From positions 8,662,001 to 8,726,000 of the forward strand of contig NZ_CP069396.1 of assembly GCF_016887565.1 (NCBI RefSeq): a stretch of DNA of 64,000 nt. Reading direction: 5' to 3'. The first letter of the stretch is position 1. Each line of letters begins with the position of its first letter. The position numbers were made by a program, and so were the translations under genes. The stretch comes from Archangium violaceum. Lineage in GTDB: Bacteria > Myxococcota > Myxococcia > Myxococcales > Myxococcaceae. The notes under the pieces are model-generated. The model worked only from the letters and a program-made list of their open reading frames with translations, was not told the DNA's origin and searched no databases. Below, in pieces: positions 61,798-64,000 of the stretch.

Positions 61798-62229
61798 ATG
61801 ACACGAGCGCTTGACAGCCTGAAGGGCCTTTTCTATAAGCCGCGCCCGCTCGGGACGGCGGTGGTCGCGGCGCTCTGGGCGTCGGTGGCGGTGGCGGAGG
61901 TGGTGAGCGGGGCTCAGCTCCCCGATGGCGCGCAGAAGGTGGGCGAGAACAGGTATCGGGCGCCGGGGGACCTCGAGAAGACGATGGAGTACTACAAGAT
62001 CGTCTACCCGGCGGGCGCCTATCCTCGGAGGGCAGTCGTCAACCAGCCGGGCGTGAAGGCGGTCCACATCACCAACCCCTCGGGGAAGAATTTCGAGGGT
62101 CTGAACATTTACGAAGCGAACGACGAGGTCCGTATCTACGTCGTTCCGCTGCAGGCCGCGCCGGCGAAGTCGACACCGGCCAAGCCCGCGAAGAAGGCTG
62201 AACCGAAGGGTGGGAAGAAGTCGCGGTAG
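61798..62229 (+). CDS. Small exported protein with Lys-rich tail, unknown function
   Basis: A 143-residue protein. N-terminus with a hydrophobic segment (GTAVVAALWASVAVAEVVSG) that may be a signal peptide or anchor. The central ~70 residues read AQKVGENRYRAPGDLEKTME, YYKIVYPAGAYPRRAVVNQP and GVKAVHITNPSGKNFEGLNI. The tail is Lys/Ala/Pro-rich (PAKPAKKAEPKGGKKSR), resembling nucleic-acid- or wall-binding tails. I do not recognise the family. It lies 65 bases after gltX and before the tRNA genes. Confidence 0.78.
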   Translation: MTRALDSLKGLFYKPRPLGTAVVAALWASVAVAEVVSGAQLPDGAQKVGENRYRAPGDLEKTMEYYKIVYPAGAYPRRAVVNQPGVKAVHITNPSGKNFEGLNIYEANDEVRIYVVPLQAAPAKSTPAKPAKKAEPKGGKKSR

Positions 62230-62295
62230 CCCGGTGGTTCGGAAAAAAGGCAGTTGAAGTGGTGAGGTAGTTGCGGTAGTCAGAAGCGCAGTTCT

Positions 62296-62366
62296 TGGGG
62301 AATCGTCTAACGGCAGGACAGCAGACTCTGACTCTGCTTATCTAGGTTCGAATCCTAGTTCCCCAG
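62296..62366 (+). tRNA. tRNA-Gln (anticodon CUG)
   Basis: Acceptor arms TGGGGAA / TTCCCCA with discriminator G, anticodon stem GCAGA / TCTGC around loop CTCTGAC (anticodon CTG), and T arm CTAGG-TTCGAAT-CCTAG. CCA is not encoded. About 71 nt. Confidence 0.92.
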
Positions 62367-62389
62367 CTCGTTGTACCCGGTAGCAAACC

Positions 62390-62461
62390 GGCCCTGTCGT
62401 CTAGCGGTTAGGACGGTGCCCTCTCACGGCACAAACTCGGGTTCGAATCCCGGCAGGGTCA
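62390..62461 (+). tRNA. tRNA-Glu (anticodon CUC), copy 1
   Basis: Acceptor GGCCCTG / CAGGGTC (one G-T pair) with discriminator A, anticodon stem GTGCC / GGCAC around loop CTCTCAC (anticodon CTC), and T arm CGGG-TTCGAAT-CCCG. CCA is not encoded. 72 nt, identical to copy 2. Confidence 0.94.
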
Positions 62462-62473
62462 CTCGTAGCAAAG

Positions 62474-62509
62474 GCGCCCACCTTCTTGGGAAGGTGGGCG
62501 CTTCGTTTT
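62474..62509 (+). terminator. Intrinsic terminator after tRNA-Glu copy 1
   Basis: An 11-bp perfect stem (GCGCCCACCTT at 62474-62484, AAGGTGGGCGC at 62491-62501) with a 6-base loop, followed by TTCGTTTT. It starts 12 bases after the tRNA. Confidence 0.9.
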
Positions 62510-62511
62510 CC

Positions 62512-62583
62512 GGCCCTGTCGTCTAGCGGTTAGGACGGTGCCCTCTCACGGCACAAACTCGGGTTCGAATCCCGGCAGGGTCA
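62512..62583 (+). tRNA. tRNA-Glu (anticodon CUC), copy 2
   Basis: Every base matches copy 1 (62390-62461), including the acceptor stem and discriminator. It begins three bases after the T run of the preceding terminator, so it needs readthrough or a promoter overlapping that hairpin. Confidence 0.94.
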
Positions 62584-62588
62584 CTGAG

Positions 62589-62627
62589 GCGCCCGCTTCT
62601 CGCAAGAGAAGCGGGCGCTTCGCTTTT
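62589..62627 (+). terminator. Intrinsic terminator after tRNA-Glu copy 2
   Basis: A 13-bp perfect stem (GCGCCCGCTTCTC at 62589-62601, GAGAAGCGGGCGC at 62606-62618) with loop GCAA, then TTCGCTTTT. It shares the GCGCCC base and TTCG exit with the first terminator but has a different stem top. Confidence 0.9.
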
Positions 62628-62650
62628 GCGGGCATCGCGCCCGCCCTCCC

Positions 62651-63625
62651 CTACCCGCCCTGCTGGAGGCTCTTGCGGAAGGCGGCCAGTGCCGAGGCCA
62701 GCCCCGCCTGGGCGCGCTGGAGGTTGCGGCGCATCAACAGCATCCGCACCCGCTCCGGCAACACCTGGGGCGATGAGGAGCCGAAGCCCACCAGTTCCAG
62801 CCGCAGGGTGATGGCGTCCAGCAGGTCCGCCAGGTCCGCGTTCGGGCCGGCTAGCAGCACCAGATCGGGCGCGGCGGACTGGAGGCGCTCGGCGAGCTCC
62901 CACCAGCGAGGCGCGCCCGTCTCCAGCACCACCACGGCCGCGCCCAGCAGCGCCGGCGAGTCCGGGGGCAGCGCCACGGCCTCGAGCCCCTCGCGCAACA
63001 GGGCCTCCAGCGCGTCGGGGCTGCCCACCACCGCCACCTGCCCGCCCGCGGCCATCCGGCTGGCCTGCTCGTAGGTGTACAGCTGGGACTCCAGCAGCTC
63101 GCGCGCCTCGGGCAAGGCCTGCCCGCCCGCCTCCAGCAGCGCGGCGGCCTCGCGCGCCATGCGCCGCGCCATCTCCCGGCCCCGCACCCGCTCGGCCCGG
63201 CGCTCCAGCGCGGCGCGCACCTTGGCCCGCACCAGCCGCAGGTCCTCGAAGGGCTTGAGGATGTAGTCGCTCGCGCCCGCCGCGAAGGCGGCGATCACCG
63301 ACTCCGAGCTGGAATAGCCGGTGATCATCACCGCCTCCAGCGCCGGCTGCAGCGCCCGGGCCTCGGCGATGAGCTCCACGCCGCCCAGGCCCGGCAGGTT
63401 CTTGTCGGTGATGAGCACGTCGAAGCGCTGGGCACGGAGCAGCTCCAGGGCCTCCTCGGCATCCTGGGCCAGGCTCACCACCAGGTCCGGCTCGCGCGCC
63501 AACAGCCGGGCGCACACGTCGCGCACCACGGCCTCGTCATCCACCACCAGAACGGTCGAGGCGAGGGTTCCCCCACGACCCTGCTCACTCCCGCCACCCT
63601 CATCCGTTTCGAAGGGGAGATCCAT
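62651..63625 (-). CDS. Response regulator with unclassified C-terminal region
   Basis: A 324-residue protein from ATG 63625. The receiver domain is at about residues 22-140: TVLVVDDEAVVRDVCARLLA, phospho-acceptor Asp 74 in VLITDKNLPGLGG, Thr in AVMITGYSSSESV, Lys in GASDYILKPFEDLRL. A coiled coil follows (VRAALERRAERVRGREMARR). The C-terminal ~150 residues contain AALLGAAVVVLETGAPRWWE and LADLLDAITLRLELVGFGSS, perhaps a degenerate second receiver-like fold. There is no DNA-binding domain. It is divergent from the membrane-protein gene at the right edge. Confidence 0.88.
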   Translation of the reverse strand: MDLPFETDEGGGSEQGRGGTLASTVLVVDDEAVVRDVCARLLAREPDLVVSLAQDAEEALELLRAQRFDVLITDKNLPGLGGVELIAEARALQPALEAVMITGYSSSESVIAAFAAGASDYILKPFEDLRLVRAKVRAALERRAERVRGREMARRMAREAAALLEAGGQALPEARELLESQLYTYEQASRMAAGGQVAVVGSPDALEALLREGLEAVALPPDSPALLGAAVVVLETGAPRWWELAERLQSAAPDLVLLAGPNADLADLLDAITLRLELVGFGSSSPQVLPERVRMLLMRRNLQRAQAGLASALAAFRKSLQQGG

Positions 63626-63692
63626 GCCTTCGAGAATCGCACAGCTCGCGCCGGACTTCGAGCGAAGCGGAACGGGCCCTATGCTGTGAGAC

Positions 63693-64000
63693 GTGGCGAG
63701 CTTCGAGAAAGCACTCGAGGAGAACCCCGCGCCGAAGCGGCTGGGTGACGTGCGCCTGCGCTACGAGCCCGGTCGGCTGCTGGGAGAGTCCCTGCCGCCC
63801 TCCTTCCTGAGGAGGCAGCTGCCGGGCACCTGTCTGGTCCTGGCGGCCCTGTGCACGGCGGGCGCGGTGGTGGGAGTGCTGCTGGGCAGCGCCCACGAGG
63901 CAGTGCCCCCCACGGCCCTGGCATTGGGCACGGCGGCCCTGGCACTGGTGGGCTATGCGCTGCGGCTGGAGGGCCAGCTGGGCCGGCGCCGCTTCGTGTT
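63693..64000 (+). CDS. Hypothetical membrane protein, C-terminus outside window
   Basis: From GTG 63693 about 102 residues are visible before the window ends: ASFEKALEENPAPKRLGDVR, then RRQLPGTCLVLAALCTAGAV and two adjacent hydrophobic helices (VLAALCTAGAVVGVLLG and ALALGTAALALVGYAL). No frame interruption is seen. The family is not identifiable from this part. It is divergent from the response-regulator gene, 67 bases apart. Confidence 0.65.
   Translation, partial: MASFEKALEENPAPKRLGDVRLRYEPGRLLGESLPPSFLRRQLPGTCLVLAALCTAGAVVGVLLGSAHEAVPPTALALGTAALALVGYALRLEGQLGRRRFV

Noticed and set aside
59600-61804. 734-codon minus-strand frame opposite gltX
   Set aside because: Only its last 195 codons (from 60184) form a real protein with a signal peptide; the rest is antisense to gltX.

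Overview
The window is high-GC DNA from a myxobacterium, most likely of the Cystobacterineae (Archangium/Cystobacter-like; genus is inference). The evidence is a SitA-type lipoprotein toxin with its immunity gene, two metalloproteases ending in MYXO-CTERM sorting signals, a serine/threonine kinase next to a DUF2381 gene, many lipoproteins, and a multi-gene chemosensory cluster. I saw no phage, insertion sequence, CRISPR array or replication origin.

Layout. 1-6.5 kb: an M13 peptidase (cut by the left edge), an Oar-like TonB-dependent receptor with a companion lipoprotein, and a Kelch-repeat lipoprotein. 6.5-8.7 kb: a di-heme cytochrome oxidoreductase on the minus strand. 9-12.2 kb: a membrane Ser/Thr kinase and a DUF2381 protein. 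12.2-16 kb: the most unusual part. A near-consensus sigma-54 promoter with an upstream palindrome cluster precedes a repeat-built protein and a protein whose C-terminal half carries the four-residue signature of CD38/ADP-ribosyl cyclase NADases. These two proteins share an N-terminal motif. A DUF2314 protein follows. 16-24 kb: Asp/Glu racemase, YciI, an RluA-like protein without its catalytic Asp, the ATP-grasp / alpha-E / amidotransferase-transglutaminase operon, and aldose epimerase. 24.2-26.4 kb: an Imm11-like immunity gene and SitA toxin, with a gene remnant beside them.

26.5-37.5 kb is metabolic and regulatory accessory content: TetR with a divergent epoxide hydrolase-like gene sharing a repeated operator, an erythromycin-esterase-like lipoprotein, DUF1801, two tandem saccharopine-dehydrogenase-like paralogues with a divergent TetR gene and a palindromic operator, a cyclic-nucleotide-binding protein, and a secreted sugar dehydrogenase with PKD and PA14 domains. 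38-47.5 kb: a two-TM coiled-coil protein, an exported TldD homologue, an SDR, nucleotide-sugar dehydrogenase plus heparinase II/III (polysaccharide-related), a degenerate histidine kinase, and DedA.

47.6-54.8 kb is a chemosensory operon (CheW-CheR-MCP-CheY-CheW-CheA/REC, no CheB), divergent from a Ser/Thr kinase ending in PEGA and TonB-C domains. 57-64 kb: a HAD phosphatase, the coupled MYXO-CTERM metalloprotease operon, gltX, a small exported protein, tRNA-Gln and two identical tRNA-Glu genes each followed by an intrinsic terminator, a response regulator, and a membrane protein cut by the right edge.

All functions come from reading the sequence by eye. No database search, alignment program or structure prediction was run.
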